From NCBI RefSeq assembly GCF_914271545.1, contig NZ_CAJZAH010000002.1:372001-436000 (forward strand): a stretch of 64,000 bases of DNA, read 5' to 3'. Source of the stretch: Cupriavidus respiraculi (lineage in GTDB: Bacteria > Pseudomonadota > Gammaproteobacteria > Burkholderiales > Burkholderiaceae). Of this stretch, positions 1 to 8,885 are shown in pieces; position 1 is the first letter of the stretch, and each line of letters begins with the position of its first letter. The notes beneath the pieces are model-generated. The model was not told the origin of the DNA. It did no database searches and was given only the letters and a program-made list of their open reading frames with translations. The position numbers and the translations under genes are program-made.

Positions 1-724
1 CCGGCTTGTCGTCGATCGGGTCGGGGTGGATCTGCAGCACCGTATCGCGCTTCTCCAGCAGGTGGCGCCGCAGGATGGCGCCCAGCGCCTTGCCGTCGCG
101 GGCTTCCAGCGCACGGACCATTTCCTCGTGATCGTGCACCGCGCGATCCCACTTCTCCGTCTGGTGGTTGGAGCGAAAGCGCAGCGCCTTCAGGCGCCGG
201 TTGATCGCCTGGTAAGTCTGGCGCAGCACCGTGTTGCGCGCGGCCGCGTTGATGCGGTCGTGGATCTCCTGGTTGCGGCTGTAGTAGCCCGGCAGATCGT
301 TCTGCACGCGGCAGGCCAGCATCGCGTAATGCAGCGCCTTGATCTCGGCCAGCTCGGCCGGGGTGATGCGCTCGCAGGCCAGCTCCCCTGAGAAGGCTTC
401 CAGGCCGCTCATCAGCTCGAAGGTTTCCCAGATCTCGGCCTCCGTCATGCGCGAGACGCTGGCGCCCCGGTTCGGGGAGATCTCGATCAGCCCCTCCGCG
501 GCCAGCACCTTGAACGCCTCGCGCAGCGGGGTGCGCGAGATGCCCAGCTTTTCGCACAGCTCGCGCTCGTTGAGCTTGACGCCCTGCGCCAGCACGCCCT
601 CCACGATGAACTTGCGCAGGTGCTCGACCACGGTGTCGTGCAGTCGCTGGCGCTCGACGCGCGGCAGCACCGCCGCCCCGGCGGCGACGGGCGGAACCAC
701 GCCGCCATCGAATGAATTTTGCAT
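1..724 (-). CDS. GntR-family (FCD/FadR-type) transcriptional regulator, 3' end outside window
   Basis: DNA-binding repressor or activator of the FadR subfamily, probably controlling the divergent genes from 931. About 241 residues are visible from the ATG at 724 and the reading frame runs off the left edge. An N-terminal winged helix-turn-helix (about residues 28-90) contains LNERELCEKLGISRTPLREA, the GntR signature. It is followed by a helical FCD-like ligand domain with ERITPAELAEIKALHYAM and an RNQEIHDRI stretch typical of the metal/ligand pocket. The start codon lies inside a 13-bp element (716-728) that recurs at 863-875, so self-regulation is likely. The effector is unknown; the neighbours suggest a hydroxy acid or glyoxylate-type metabolite. 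Confidence 0.88.
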   Translation of the reverse strand, partial: MQNSFDGGVVPPVAAGAAVLPRVERQRLHDTVVEHLRKFIVEGVLAQGVKLNERELCEKLGISRTPLREAFKVLAAEGLIEISPNRGASVSRMTEAEIWETFELMSGLEAFSGELACERITPAELAEIKALHYAMLACRVQNDLPGYYSRNQEIHDRINAAARNTVLRQTYQAINRRLKALRFRSNHQTEKWDRAVHDHEEMVRALEARDGKALGAILRRHLLEKRDTVLQIHPDPIDDKP

Positions 725-728
725 GCAA
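716..728. promoter_or_regulatory. Candidate GntR operator copy 1
   Basis: ATTTTGCATGCAA overlaps the first codons of the gntR gene (start codon 722-724). A copy differing at one base lies at 863-875. The core TTGCATGCAA is nearly palindromic, as expected for a dimeric GntR regulator. Function is inferred from the repetition and position only. Confidence 0.45.
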
Positions 729-862
729 ACGTCCTCAACCCTGGGATTGACCTTATTCTACTTCACGCCCGCGAGCTCGCGTGTGGCCGCTCGCTGCCCG
801 GGTAAACACTGGCGTCCGCGGTGCAATTTCGCCTTTTTCGCATGCTCTCCCTCTGCTACAGT

Positions 863-875
863 ATTTTGCATTCAA
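863..875. promoter_or_regulatory. Candidate GntR operator copy 2
   Basis: ATTTTGCATTCAA matches the element at 716-728 in 12 of 13 positions and lies 56 bp upstream of the aminotransferase start at 931. It sits in an AT-rich patch within the 206-bp divergent gap, where the promoter of the metabolic operon should be. I could not fix a convincing -35 box. Confidence 0.45.
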
Positions 876-930
876 TATCCAAACGACCAAACGAGCGTCG
901 TTTGCCGACCACAACGAGAGGGGACACTGC

Positions 931-2151
931 ATGCTCACTTTGGACTTCCACCCTGCCGGCCGCCACTTCCTCCAGATTCCGGGGCCGAGCCCGGTGCCCG
1001 ACCGCATCCTGCGCGCGATGAGCTATCCGACCATCGACCACCGCGGCCGCGAGTTCGGCGCGCTGGGCCGCAAGGTGCTGGCCGATATCAAGAAGATCTT
1101 CAAGACCGAGCATCCCGTCATCATCTATCCGGCCTCGGGCACCGGCGCCTGGGAAGCGGCGCTGAGCAACACGCTGAGCCCCGGCGACGCCGTGCTGATG
1201 TTCGAGACCGGCCACTTCGCCACGCTGTGGAAGAAGATGGCGGAATCGCTGGGCCTGAAGCCCGAGTTCCTCGGCCTGCCCGGCATCGAAGGCTGGCGCC
1301 GCGGCGTGCAGCCCGACATGATCGAAGCACGGCTGCGCGAAGACACCGGCCATGCGATCAAGGCCGTGTGCGTGGTCCATAACGAAACGTCGACCGGCGT
1401 CACCTCCAATATCGCGGCCGTGCGCCGCGCCATCGATGCCGCCGGCCATCCGGCGCTGCTGCTGGTCGACAGCATCTCCGGGCTGGGTTCGGCCGACTAC
1501 CGCCACGATGAGTGGGGCGTGGACGTGACGGTCTCTGGCTCGCAGAAGGGCCTGATGCTGCCGCCGGGCATCAGCTTCAACGCGATCTCGCCCAAGGCCA
1601 TCGCCGCCAGCAAGCAGGCGAAGCTGCCGCGCGCCTTCTGGGGCTGGGACGAGATCATCGAATCGAACAAGAACGGCTACTGGCCCTATACGCCCAGCAC
1701 CAACCTGCTCTACGGCCTGTCCGAGGCGCTCGACATGATCCTCGGGGAAGGGCTCGACAACGTGTTCGCGCGGCACCAGCGCCTGGCCGAAGCCACCCGC
1801 CGCGCGGTCCGCGCCTGGGGCCTGGAGATCCAGTGCGCCGATCCCGCGGTGTACAGCCCGGTGCTGACGGGCGTGATGATGCCGGAGGGCGTCGACGCCG
1901 ACGCGGTGCGCCAGCGCATCTACGAGCGCTTCGACATGTCGCTGGGCCAGGCGCTGGGCAAGATGCGCGGCAAGATGTTCCGCATCGGCCATCTCGGCGA
2001 CTGCAACGACCTGACGCTGATGGCGACGCTCGCCGGCTGCGAGATGGGGCTGAAGATCTCCGGCGTGGCGCTGGCCGGCAGCGGCGTGACCGCCGCGATG
2101 GACTATCTGGCCTCGCACACCGATACGCCGGTGCTCAAGGCGGCTGCCTGA
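931..2151 (+). CDS. Class V aminotransferase, serine/alanine-glyoxylate type
   Basis: PLP-dependent aminotransferase of 406 residues, the usual length for the serine-glyoxylate/alanine-glyoxylate family. It starts IPGPSPVPDRILRAM near residues 16-30, the family N-terminal signature. The PLP-binding lysine is K206 in SGSQKGLMLPPG, with the preceding LLVDSISGLG strand holding the pyridine-binding aspartate (D180). The ATG at 931 follows GAGAGGGG at the right distance; an upstream in-frame extension is GC-poor in family matches and is not used. It is the first gene after the divergent GntR regulator, ahead of a 2-hydroxyacid dehydrogenase and a TctCBA importer. A plausible role is amination of glyoxylate or another 2-oxo acid made by that dehydrogenase; substrate not determined. 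Confidence 0.9.
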   Translation: MLTLDFHPAGRHFLQIPGPSPVPDRILRAMSYPTIDHRGREFGALGRKVLADIKKIFKTEHPVIIYPASGTGAWEAALSNTLSPGDAVLMFETGHFATLWKKMAESLGLKPEFLGLPGIEGWRRGVQPDMIEARLREDTGHAIKAVCVVHNETSTGVTSNIAAVRRAIDAAGHPALLLVDSISGLGSADYRHDEWGVDVTVSGSQKGLMLPPGISFNAISPKAIAASKQAKLPRAFWGWDEIIESNKNGYWPYTPSTNLLYGLSEALDMILGEGLDNVFARHQRLAEATRRAVRAWGLEIQCADPAVYSPVLTGVMMPEGVDADAVRQRIYERFDMSLGQALGKMRGKMFRIGHLGDCNDLTLMATLAGCEMGLKISGVALAGSGVTAAMDYLASHTDTPVLKAAA

Positions 2152-2297
2152 CGCGCCATCCATCCGGCGCTCGGGCGTACGGGCAAGCGCCCGCCTCCGC
2201 CCCCAACGGCGCCCGTCCTTCTCGGGACAAGGGCGGCACCGTGCGGTTGTCCGCGGCGAATCCGCCGCGGCGATCTTCCCAGCTTCAGTAGAACACC

Positions 2298-5200
2298 ATG
2301 ACGAACTCATCCCCGAGCTTGCTGGTCAAGCCCATTCATCTGGTGCCCTCGCAAAGCGGGGCGTCGACGCCGCTGGCCACGCGGCTGCGCAAGGAACTGC
2401 GCGGCGATGTGTTCTTCGACCGTGCCGCGCGGGGCCGCTATGCCACCGACGCTTCGATCTACCAGATCATGCCCATCGGCGTGGCCGTGCCGCGCGACCA
2501 GGACGACCTGTTGCTGGCCCTGGAGATCGCCCGCGACCTCGGCGCGCCGGTGCTGGCGCGCGGTGCCGGCACCAGCCAGTGCGGCCAGACCGTGGGCGAG
2601 GCGCTGGTGATCGACAACAGCAAGTGGCTCAACAACGTGATCGCGTTCGATGCCCAGGCCCGCACGGTCACCGTCGAGCCCGGCATCGTGCTGGACCACC
2701 TGAACGCCTGGCTCAAGCCGCACGGCCTGTGGTTCCCGGTCGACGTCTCGACCAGCGCGCAATGCACGATCGGCGGCATGGCGGGCAACAACTCCTGCGG
2801 CTCCCGCTCGATCGAGTACGGCAACATGGTCCACAACGTGCTCGCCATCGACGCGGTGCTCGCCGACGGCACGCGCTGCCATTTCGGCTCGCTGAAGGCG
2901 CCGCCGAAGGACACCCGCGTGGAGGGCCTGCTGCACGGCCTGCGGCGCATCGCCACGCGCGAGAGCGACGAGATCCAGCGCAACGTGCCGAAGGTGCTGC
3001 GCCGGGTCGCCGGCTACAACATCGATCTGTTCGACTGCCAGAATCCGCGCGCCTATACCGACGACGGCTACGCCAACCTGTCGCACATCCTGGTCGGCTC
3101 CGAAGGCACGCTGGCCTACAGCCGGCAGATCACGCTCAAGCTCGCGCCCCTGCCCGAGCACAAGGTGCTGGGCGTGGTGAATTTCCCCACCTTCTACCAG
3201 GCGATGGCGATGACCCAGCACATCGTCAAGCTGCAGCCGGTGGCGGTGGAGCTGGTCGATCGCACCATGATCGACCTGTCGATGGAGAACCCGTCGTTCC
3301 GCCCCGTGATCGAGCGGGCGCTGACCGGCGAGCCGCAGGCCATCCTGCTGGTCGAGTTCGCGGGCGAAGACCATGCCGCGCTGCTGCGCCGCCTCGACGA
3401 GCTGGCCGAACTGATGGGCGACCTCGGCCTGCCGGGCTCGGTGGTCAAGATGGCCGACGCCAAGGCGCAGAAGGCGCTGTGGGATGTGCGCAAGGCCGGC
3501 CTGAACATCATGATGAGCATGAAGGGCGACGGCAAGCCGGTGTCCTTCATCGAGGACTGCGCGGTGCCGCTGGAGCATCTGGCCGAGTACACCCGCCGCC
3601 TCACCGAGGTCTTCCACAAGCACGAGACCGAGGGCACCTGGTATGCGCACGCGAGCGTCGGCACGCTGCACGTGCGTCCCATCCTCGACATGCGCCGCGA
3701 CGGCGCGGTGCGCATGCGCGAGATCGCCGAGGAAGCCTCGGCGCTGGTGCGCGAGTACAAGGGCGCCTACTCCGGCGAGCATGGCGACGGCCTGTGCCGG
3801 GGCGAATGGGTGGCCTGGCAGTACGGTCCGCGCATCAATGCCGCCTTCGCGGAAATCAAGGCGCTGTTCGATCCCGACAACCGCTTCAACCCCGACAAGA
3901 TCGTGCGCCCCCCGAAAATGGACGCGCGCGAGAACTTCCGCTTCGCTCCCGGCTACGAGGCCCTGCCCATCCGCCCCGCGCTGGACTGGTCCGCGTGGAA
4001 CGTCAGGCGCGACCCGCTGACCGGCGAGGAGACCCCGCCCGGCACCGGCACGGACAGGACAGGCGGCCTCGCCGCCGCCGTCGAGATGTGCAACAACAAC
4101 GGCCACTGCCGCAAGTTCGATGCGGGCACCATGTGCCCGAGCTATCGCGTGACCAAGGACGAGCAGCACCTGACGCGGGGGCGCGCCAACACGCTGCGGC
4201 TGGCGGTGTCGGGCCAGCTCGGCGAGGAGGGGCTGGCGAGCGAGGACGTCAAGGCGGTGCTGGACCTGTGCGTCTCCTGCAAGGGCTGCAAGCGCGACTG
4301 CCCCACCGGCGTCGACATGGCGAAGATGAAGATCGAGGCGCGCCACGCGTGGGCACAGCGGCACGGCACCACGCTGCGCGAGCGCATGGTGGCCTTCATG
4401 CCGCGCTACGCGCCCTTCGCCAGCCGCATGCCGGCGCTGTTCGCCCTGGCCGACAACATCCCGGGCGTCTCGGCGCTGGTCAAGCGCGCGCTGGGCTTCG
4501 CGCCGCAGCGGCCCCTGCCGCGCTTCCGCTCCGCGTTCCTGTCCAGCGTGAAGGCTCCGGCCACCACGGCGACGGCACAAGGCAAGGAAGTGCTGCTGTT
4601 CGTCGACACCTTCAGCAACTACATGGAACCCGAAAACGCCCAGGCCGCGCAGCAGGTGCTCGAGGCGGCGGGCTACACGGTGCACTTCAACACCCGCGCC
4701 GGCGAACGTCCGCTGTGCTGCGGCCGCACGCTGCTGGCCGCCGGGCTGGTCGACGAGGCGAAGCAGGAAGCCCGGCGGATGCTCGACGCCTTCCGGCCAT
4801 ATGTCGAGCGCGGCGTGCCGGTGGTCGGGCTGGAGCCCTCGTGCCTGCTGTCGCTGCGGGACGAGTTCCTCAACTACGGTTATGGCGACGAAGCGGCGCG
4901 GCTGTCGGCGAACGCCTTCCTGTTCGAGGAATTCCTGGTGCGCGAACACAAGGCCGGACGCCTCGCGCTGGACCTGAAGCCGCTCGCCACGGGCGAAGCG
5001 CTGGTGCACGGCCATTGCCACCAGAAAGCCTTCGATGCCTTTACCCCGGTGCAGACGGTGCTGGGCTGGATCCCCGGCCTGAAGGTCTCGCCGATCGAAT
5101 CGTCGTGCTGCGGCATGGCGGGCAGCTTCGGCTACGAGGCCGAGCACTACGAGGCCTCGCGCGCGATGGCGGAGCTGTCGCTGCTGCCCGCGGTGCGCAA

Positions 5201-5348
5201 GCGCGCCGCCGGTGCGCTGGTGGTCGCGGATGGCACCAGCTGCCGCCACCAGATCCGCGACGGCGCCGATGCCGAACCGGTGCATGTCGCCCGCGTGCTG
5301 GCGACCTCGCTCTCGGGCGTCGGGCAGGCGGCCGGCGTCGATCCGTAG
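2298..5348 (+). CDS. FAD/4Fe-4S D-2-hydroxyacid dehydrogenase, YdiJ-like (GlcD-GlcF fusion)
   Basis: Large flavoprotein of 1016 residues that oxidises a D-2-hydroxy acid and passes electrons through Fe-S clusters. An FAD-binding PCMH domain (about residues 50-270; RGAGTSQCGQTVG, GNNSCGSRSIEYGN) is followed by the FAD-linked oxidase C-terminal domain (about 280-540; EHGDGLCRGEW). A Fe-S region holds CVSCKGCKRDCP near 657-668, and two CCG motifs (LCCGR near 806, SCCGMAGSFGYE near 936) complete the GlcF-like half. Length and order match E. coli YdiJ, reported as a D-2-hydroxyglutarate dehydrogenase, but glycolate or D-lactate are equally open. It lies 146 bp after the aminotransferase and before TctC, so it probably acts on the acid imported by TctCBA. 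Confidence 0.88.
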   Translation: MTNSSPSLLVKPIHLVPSQSGASTPLATRLRKELRGDVFFDRAARGRYATDASIYQIMPIGVAVPRDQDDLLLALEIARDLGAPVLARGAGTSQCGQTVGEALVIDNSKWLNNVIAFDAQARTVTVEPGIVLDHLNAWLKPHGLWFPVDVSTSAQCTIGGMAGNNSCGSRSIEYGNMVHNVLAIDAVLADGTRCHFGSLKAPPKDTRVEGLLHGLRRIATRESDEIQRNVPKVLRRVAGYNIDLFDCQNPRAYTDDGYANLSHILVGSEGTLAYSRQITLKLAPLPEHKVLGVVNFPTFYQAMAMTQHIVKLQPVAVELVDRTMIDLSMENPSFRPVIERALTGEPQAILLVEFAGEDHAALLRRLDELAELMGDLGLPGSVVKMADAKAQKALWDVRKAGLNIMMSMKGDGKPVSFIEDCAVPLEHLAEYTRRLTEVFHKHETEGTWYAHASVGTLHVRPILDMRRDGAVRMREIAEEASALVREYKGAYSGEHGDGLCRGEWVAWQYGPRINAAFAEIKALFDPDNRFNPDKIVRPPKMDARENFRFAPGYEALPIRPALDWSAWNVRRDPLTGEETPPGTGTDRTGGLAAAVEMCNNNGHCRKFDAGTMCPSYRVTKDEQHLTRGRANTLRLAVSGQLGEEGLASEDVKAVLDLCVSCKGCKRDCPTGVDMAKMKIEARHAWAQRHGTTLRERMVAFMPRYAPFASRMPALFALADNIPGVSALVKRALGFAPQRPLPRFRSAFLSSVKAPATTATAQGKEVLLFVDTFSNYMEPENAQAAQQVLEAAGYTVHFNTRAGERPLCCGRTLLAAGLVDEAKQEARRMLDAFRPYVERGVPVVGLEPSCLLSLRDEFLNYGYGDEAARLSANAFLFEEFLVREHKAGRLALDLKPLATGEALVHGHCHQKAFDAFTPVQTVLGWIPGLKVSPIESSCCGMAGSFGYEAEHYEASRAMAELSLLPAVRKRAAGALVVADGTSCRHQIRDGADAEPVHVARVLATSLSGVGQAAGVDP

Positions 5349-5531
5349 CGGCGGCGGCCCGAGCGGTTCAACGGTTTCTGCAGTTCGTGTTCACAAGGCG
5401 CCGGCGGGGCATCGCCCCCGGACAGAGCGCCAGAAACGCCCCTTCGCCTCGGCCGATGCGCCGCCCGAAGGGGAATATTCGGCCACGTGCCCCAAGGCAT
5501 GGGCTTGGTGAGTATCCAAAGGAGACAGGCA

Positions 5532-6536
5532 ATGCAACAGCAACACAAGACGTGGAAGACGCTGGCCATCGCGGTGGGCGCCAATGCCCTGATGAGCGCG
5601 GGTGCGCTGGCATGGGAGCCCACCAAGCCGGTGGAGCTGGTGGTGCCGTTCAGCGCGGGCGGCGCCTCCGACCAGATGGCGCGCTCGATCCAGGGCATCA
5701 TCGCCAAGCACAAGCTGATGAGCCAGCCCATCATCGTCGTCAACAAGGCCGGCGCCAGCGGCGCCGAGGGGCTGATGGACACCAAGGCCTCGCAGGGCAA
5801 TCCGCACAAGCTGCTGGTCACGTCCTCGGCCCTCTACACGGTGCCCATGGTCAGCCAGCTGCCCTTCAGCTGGCGCGACCTGACGCCGGTGGCGCTGGTG
5901 GCGCAGGACGAATTCGTGCTGTGGACCAACGCGGCATCGCCGTCCAAGACCGTCACCGAGTTCATCAACGCGGCTAAGGCCAACGCGGGCAAGGTCAAGA
6001 TGGGTGGCACCAGCTCCAAGCGCGAGGACCAGATCATCACCACGCTGGTCCAGAAGAAGACCGGCACCAAGTTCATCTACGTGCCGTACAAGGGCGGCGG
6101 CGAGGCGGCCACCCAGCTCTCCGGCCAGCATATCGACGCCAACGTCAACAACCCCAGCGAATCGGTCAGCCAGTGGCGCGCGGGCGAACACCGCGCGCTG
6201 TGCGTGTTCGCGCCCGAACGCATGAGCTACACGGTCAAGGTCACGCAGCAGCAGAGCTGGCATGACGTGCCGACCTGCAAGGAACAGGGGCTGGACGTGC
6301 AATACCAGATGCTGCGCGTGTTCATGATGCCGGGCGGCGTGACGCCGGACCAGCAGAAGTACTACGTGGACCTGATGCAGAAGGTCGTGGCCACGCCCGA
6401 GTGGAAGGAATACCTCGAGAAGAACGCGCTGAAGAACGACTTCCTGGTCGGCAAGCCGCTCACCGACTTCCTGACCAAGGACGAGAACTCGCATCGCGAC
6501 ATCGTGCGGGAAGCCGGCTTCTCGGCCGCGCGCTGA
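5532..6536 (+). CDS. tctC: Bug/TctC periplasmic solute-binding protein
   Basis: Periplasmic receptor of a tripartite tricarboxylate transporter, 334 residues. A signal peptide occupies about residues 1-25 (KTWKTLAIAVGANALMSAGALA). The mature part starts with KPVELVVPFSAGGASDQMAR, the Bug-family ligand loop, and later has YVPYKGGGEAATQLSGQHID. The ATG at 5532 is chosen because AAAGGAGAC lies just upstream; a start at 5487 would put 15 unlikely residues before the signal peptide. tctB and tctA follow directly, so this is a complete transporter, unlike the two orphan Bug proteins elsewhere in the window. The ligand is probably a carboxylate oxidised by the preceding dehydrogenase. Confidence 0.92.
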   Translation: MQQQHKTWKTLAIAVGANALMSAGALAWEPTKPVELVVPFSAGGASDQMARSIQGIIAKHKLMSQPIIVVNKAGASGAEGLMDTKASQGNPHKLLVTSSALYTVPMVSQLPFSWRDLTPVALVAQDEFVLWTNAASPSKTVTEFINAAKANAGKVKMGGTSSKREDQIITTLVQKKTGTKFIYVPYKGGGEAATQLSGQHIDANVNNPSESVSQWRAGEHRALCVFAPERMSYTVKVTQQQSWHDVPTCKEQGLDVQYQMLRVFMMPGGVTPDQQKYYVDLMQKVVATPEWKEYLEKNALKNDFLVGKPLTDFLTKDENSHRDIVREAGFSAAR

Positions 6537-6606
6537 ACCGCTCGTCCCGCCGCGCCCGCATGACGGGCCGGCGGGCTTCCAAGGAACCTGCGCAGGAGAC
6601 GTCTTC

Positions 6607-7113
6607 ATGGACGCGAAGCATGACGAGGTATCCACCACCGGCGGCGTCTCCGTACGGACGGTGGAGATTGTGGTGGCCATCTGCCTGCTCTCGCTGGCGA
6701 TGGTGGTGATCTGGAGCAACTACCGCATCGGCGCCGGCTGGGCGCCGGACGGCCCCGAGGCCGGCTATTTCCCGCTGCGCATCGGCGTGATCATCCTGGT
6801 CTGCAGCCTGGCGGTCGCATGGCAGGCATGGCGCACCAGCGAGCACGAGACGTTCGTCTCGTGGCAGCAGTTCAAGCAGGTGTGCGTCATCTTGCTGCCG
6901 CTGTCGGTCTATGTGGCACTGATCGGCTTCCTGGGCATCTACGTGGCCTCGGCCATCTTCATGACCGGCTTCATGATCGCCGTCGGCAAGGCCGCCTGGT
7001 GGCGCGCCGTGCTGATCGGGGTCGGTGTCAACGCGGTGCTGTTCTGGATCTTCGAGATCCAGTTCCGCGTGCCGCTGCCCAAGGGTCCGCTCGAAGCGGC
7101 CTTCGGCTACTAG
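6607..7113 (+). CDS. tctB: TctB small membrane subunit of tripartite tricarboxylate transporter
   Basis: Small inner-membrane subunit of 168 residues. I see about four hydrophobic segments (near residues 18-37, 55-75, 90-110 and 118-150) and the family motif APDGPEAGYFPLRIG in the first periplasmic loop. It is preceded by CAGGAGA at a normal distance. Its TAG stop is part of the ribosome-binding site of tctA (TAGGAGAC), so the two are translationally coupled. Confidence 0.9.
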   Translation: MDAKHDEVSTTGGVSVRTVEIVVAICLLSLAMVVIWSNYRIGAGWAPDGPEAGYFPLRIGVIILVCSLAVAWQAWRTSEHETFVSWQQFKQVCVILLPLSVYVALIGFLGIYVASAIFMTGFMIAVGKAAWWRAVLIGVGVNAVLFWIFEIQFRVPLPKGPLEAAFGY

Positions 7114-7123
7114 GAGACACGCG

Positions 7124-8635
7124 ATGGAAGAAATGAATGCCCTGATGGGCGGCTTCGCGGTGGCCATGTCCTGGCACAACGTCGGGCTGATGTTCGTCGG
7201 CATCCTGCTGGGCATCGTGGTCGGCGTGCTGCCCGGCCTGGGCGGACCGAACGGCGTGGCGATCCTGCTGCCGCTGACGTTCTCGATGGAGCCGACCTCG
7301 GCCATCATCATGCTGTCCTGCATCTACTGGGGCGCACTGTTCGGCGGGGCCATCACCTCGATCCTGTTCAATATCCCGGGCGAGGCGTGGTCGGTGGCCA
7401 CCACGTTCGACGGCTATCCAATGGCCCAGCGCGGCGAGGCCGGCCGGGCGCTGACCTCGGCCTTCACCGGCTCGTGCCTGGGTGCGATGGCCGGCGTGCT
7501 GCTGATCACCTTCCTGGCGCCGCTGGTCGCCAAGTTCGCGCTGCGCTTCGGCCCGCCGGAGTTCTTCGCGGTCTACCTGCTCACCTTCTGCAGCTTCATC
7601 GGCATGGGCAAGGAATCCAAGCCCAAGATCCTGATCGCGATGTGCATCGGCTTCGCGCTGGCGGCCGTCGGCATGGACACCGTGTCCGGCACGCTGCGGA
7701 TGACCTTCGGCTCGCACGAACTGCTGCGCGGCATCGACTTCCTGGTGGCGGTGATCGGCCTGTTCGGCATCAGCGAGATCCTGATGACGATGGAGGAAGG
7801 CGTGGCCTTCCGCGGCAAGCAGGCACGCATCGACCTGAAGGTGGTGATGAAGACCTGGGCCGAAATGCCCCGCTACTGGCTCACCGTGCTGCGCTCGTCG
7901 GTCATCGGCTGCTGGCTCGGCATCACGCCGGGCGGCGCGACCGCGGCTTCGTTCATGGGCTACGGCGTGGCCAAGCGCATGGGGCGCGACCCGGAGTCGT
8001 TCGGCAAGGGCAATGTGGAAGGGGTGATCGCGCCGGAAACGGCCGCGCACGCCGCCGGCACCAGCGCGCTGCTGCCGATGCTGGCGCTGGGCATTCCCGG
8101 CTCGGCCACCGCCGCGGTGCTGCTCGGCGGCCTGATGATCTGGGGCCTGCAGCCCGGCCCGCTGCTGTTCGCCGAACAGGGCCCGTTCGTGTGGGGCCTG
8201 ATCGCCAGCATGTACCTGGGCAATATCGTCGGCCTGATCGTGGTGCTGTCGACGGTGCCGCTGTTCGCCGCGATCCTGCGCATTCCGTTCTCGATCATCG
8301 CCCCGCTGATCCTGGTGATCTGCGCCATCGGCGCGTACACCGTGCACGGCGCGCTGTTCGATGTGTGGCTGATGCTGGGCTTCGGCGTGATCGGCTACGT
8401 GCTCAAGAAGCTGGGCTATCCGCTGGCGCCGCTGGTGCTGGCGCTGGTGCTCGGCGACCGGGCCGAGGACGCCTTCCGGCAGACCATGCTGGTGTCCTCC
8501 GGCGCGCTCGACGTGTTCTGGTCCAACGGACTGGTCGGCACCATCATGGGCCTGGCGATCTTCGTGCTGGTGTGGCCGCTGCTGAGCGACCTGCGCACCC
8601 GCATGCGGGCACGGACCGAGCGGCGCGCGGCCTGA
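7124..8635 (+). CDS. tctA: TctA large membrane subunit of tripartite tricarboxylate transporter
   Basis: Large permease subunit of 503 residues with about 11-12 predicted membrane segments. Conserved TctA stretches include GVLPGLGGPNGVAILLPLTF near residues 27-46 and ITPGGATAASFMGYG in the second half, a pseudo-repeat of the first. It drives ion-coupled uptake of the carboxylate delivered by TctC. The ATG at 7124 lies 10 bp after the tctB stop with AGGAGA between, which fixes the start; the longer in-frame extension into tctB is not real. It ends the operon that began at 931. Confidence 0.93.
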   Translation: MEEMNALMGGFAVAMSWHNVGLMFVGILLGIVVGVLPGLGGPNGVAILLPLTFSMEPTSAIIMLSCIYWGALFGGAITSILFNIPGEAWSVATTFDGYPMAQRGEAGRALTSAFTGSCLGAMAGVLLITFLAPLVAKFALRFGPPEFFAVYLLTFCSFIGMGKESKPKILIAMCIGFALAAVGMDTVSGTLRMTFGSHELLRGIDFLVAVIGLFGISEILMTMEEGVAFRGKQARIDLKVVMKTWAEMPRYWLTVLRSSVIGCWLGITPGGATAASFMGYGVAKRMGRDPESFGKGNVEGVIAPETAAHAAGTSALLPMLALGIPGSATAAVLLGGLMIWGLQPGPLLFAEQGPFVWGLIASMYLGNIVGLIVVLSTVPLFAAILRIPFSIIAPLILVICAIGAYTVHGALFDVWLMLGFGVIGYVLKKLGYPLAPLVLALVLGDRAEDAFRQTMLVSSGALDVFWSNGLVGTIMGLAIFVLVWPLLSDLRTRMRARTERRAA

Positions 8636-8742
8636 AGCCCGGCGCCTGACGGGCACGGGGAGAAGAACCCAGGGGAGCGGGAAGCAAGCCGCGGGACAAC
8701 AGCGACGGCAGTGAGGACAGAGGCGCGGATTCCAGCGCCCGC

Positions 8743-8807
8743 GACTCGAAAGGGCACCAGCCGCTACAATGCCGGCTTGGCTGCGATGCCCTTTCGAGTC
8801 TTTTTTT
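8743..8807 (+). terminator. Rho-independent terminator with 14-bp stem and 30-nt loop, before pyrD
   Basis: GACTCGAAAGGGCA (8743-8756) is perfectly complementary to TGCCCTTTCGAGTC (8787-8800), which is followed by seven T residues (8801-8807). This should stop read-through from the tct operon. The 30-nt loop carries a possible pyrD promoter, so the pyrD transcript itself would lack the left arm and escape termination. Confidence 0.65.
8765..8770 (+). promoter_or_regulatory. Possible pyrD -10 box inside terminator loop
   Basis: TACAAT matches five of six consensus bases. A weak -35 (GCGACT, 8741-8746) lies 18 bp upstream, overlapping the left arm of the terminator. Transcription would start near 8777, about 109 bp before the pyrD start codon. 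Confidence 0.4.
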
Positions 8808-8885
8808 GCCCTGCACGCGGATGCCGCGCGGTCCGTACCGCGCCTTCCCCGGGCCTGCCTTCCCCCGATCCCACTCCACGCCAAC

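Larger units (their letters stand above)
8636..8885. other. Gap between tctA and pyrD: terminator plus pyrD promoter region
   Basis: This 250-bp gap contains no convincing gene. It holds a long inverted repeat with a T tract (8743-8807) and a -10-like hexamer within the repeat's loop, both listed separately. Confidence 0.5.

Noticed and set aside
2307-5285. Open frame of 992 codons on the minus strand
   Set aside because: Antisense shadow of the 1016-residue dehydrogenase.
8769-8885. Upstream ATG for pyrD
   Set aside because: Would place 39 extra residues from within the terminator loop; the GTG at 8886 gives the standard class 2 length.
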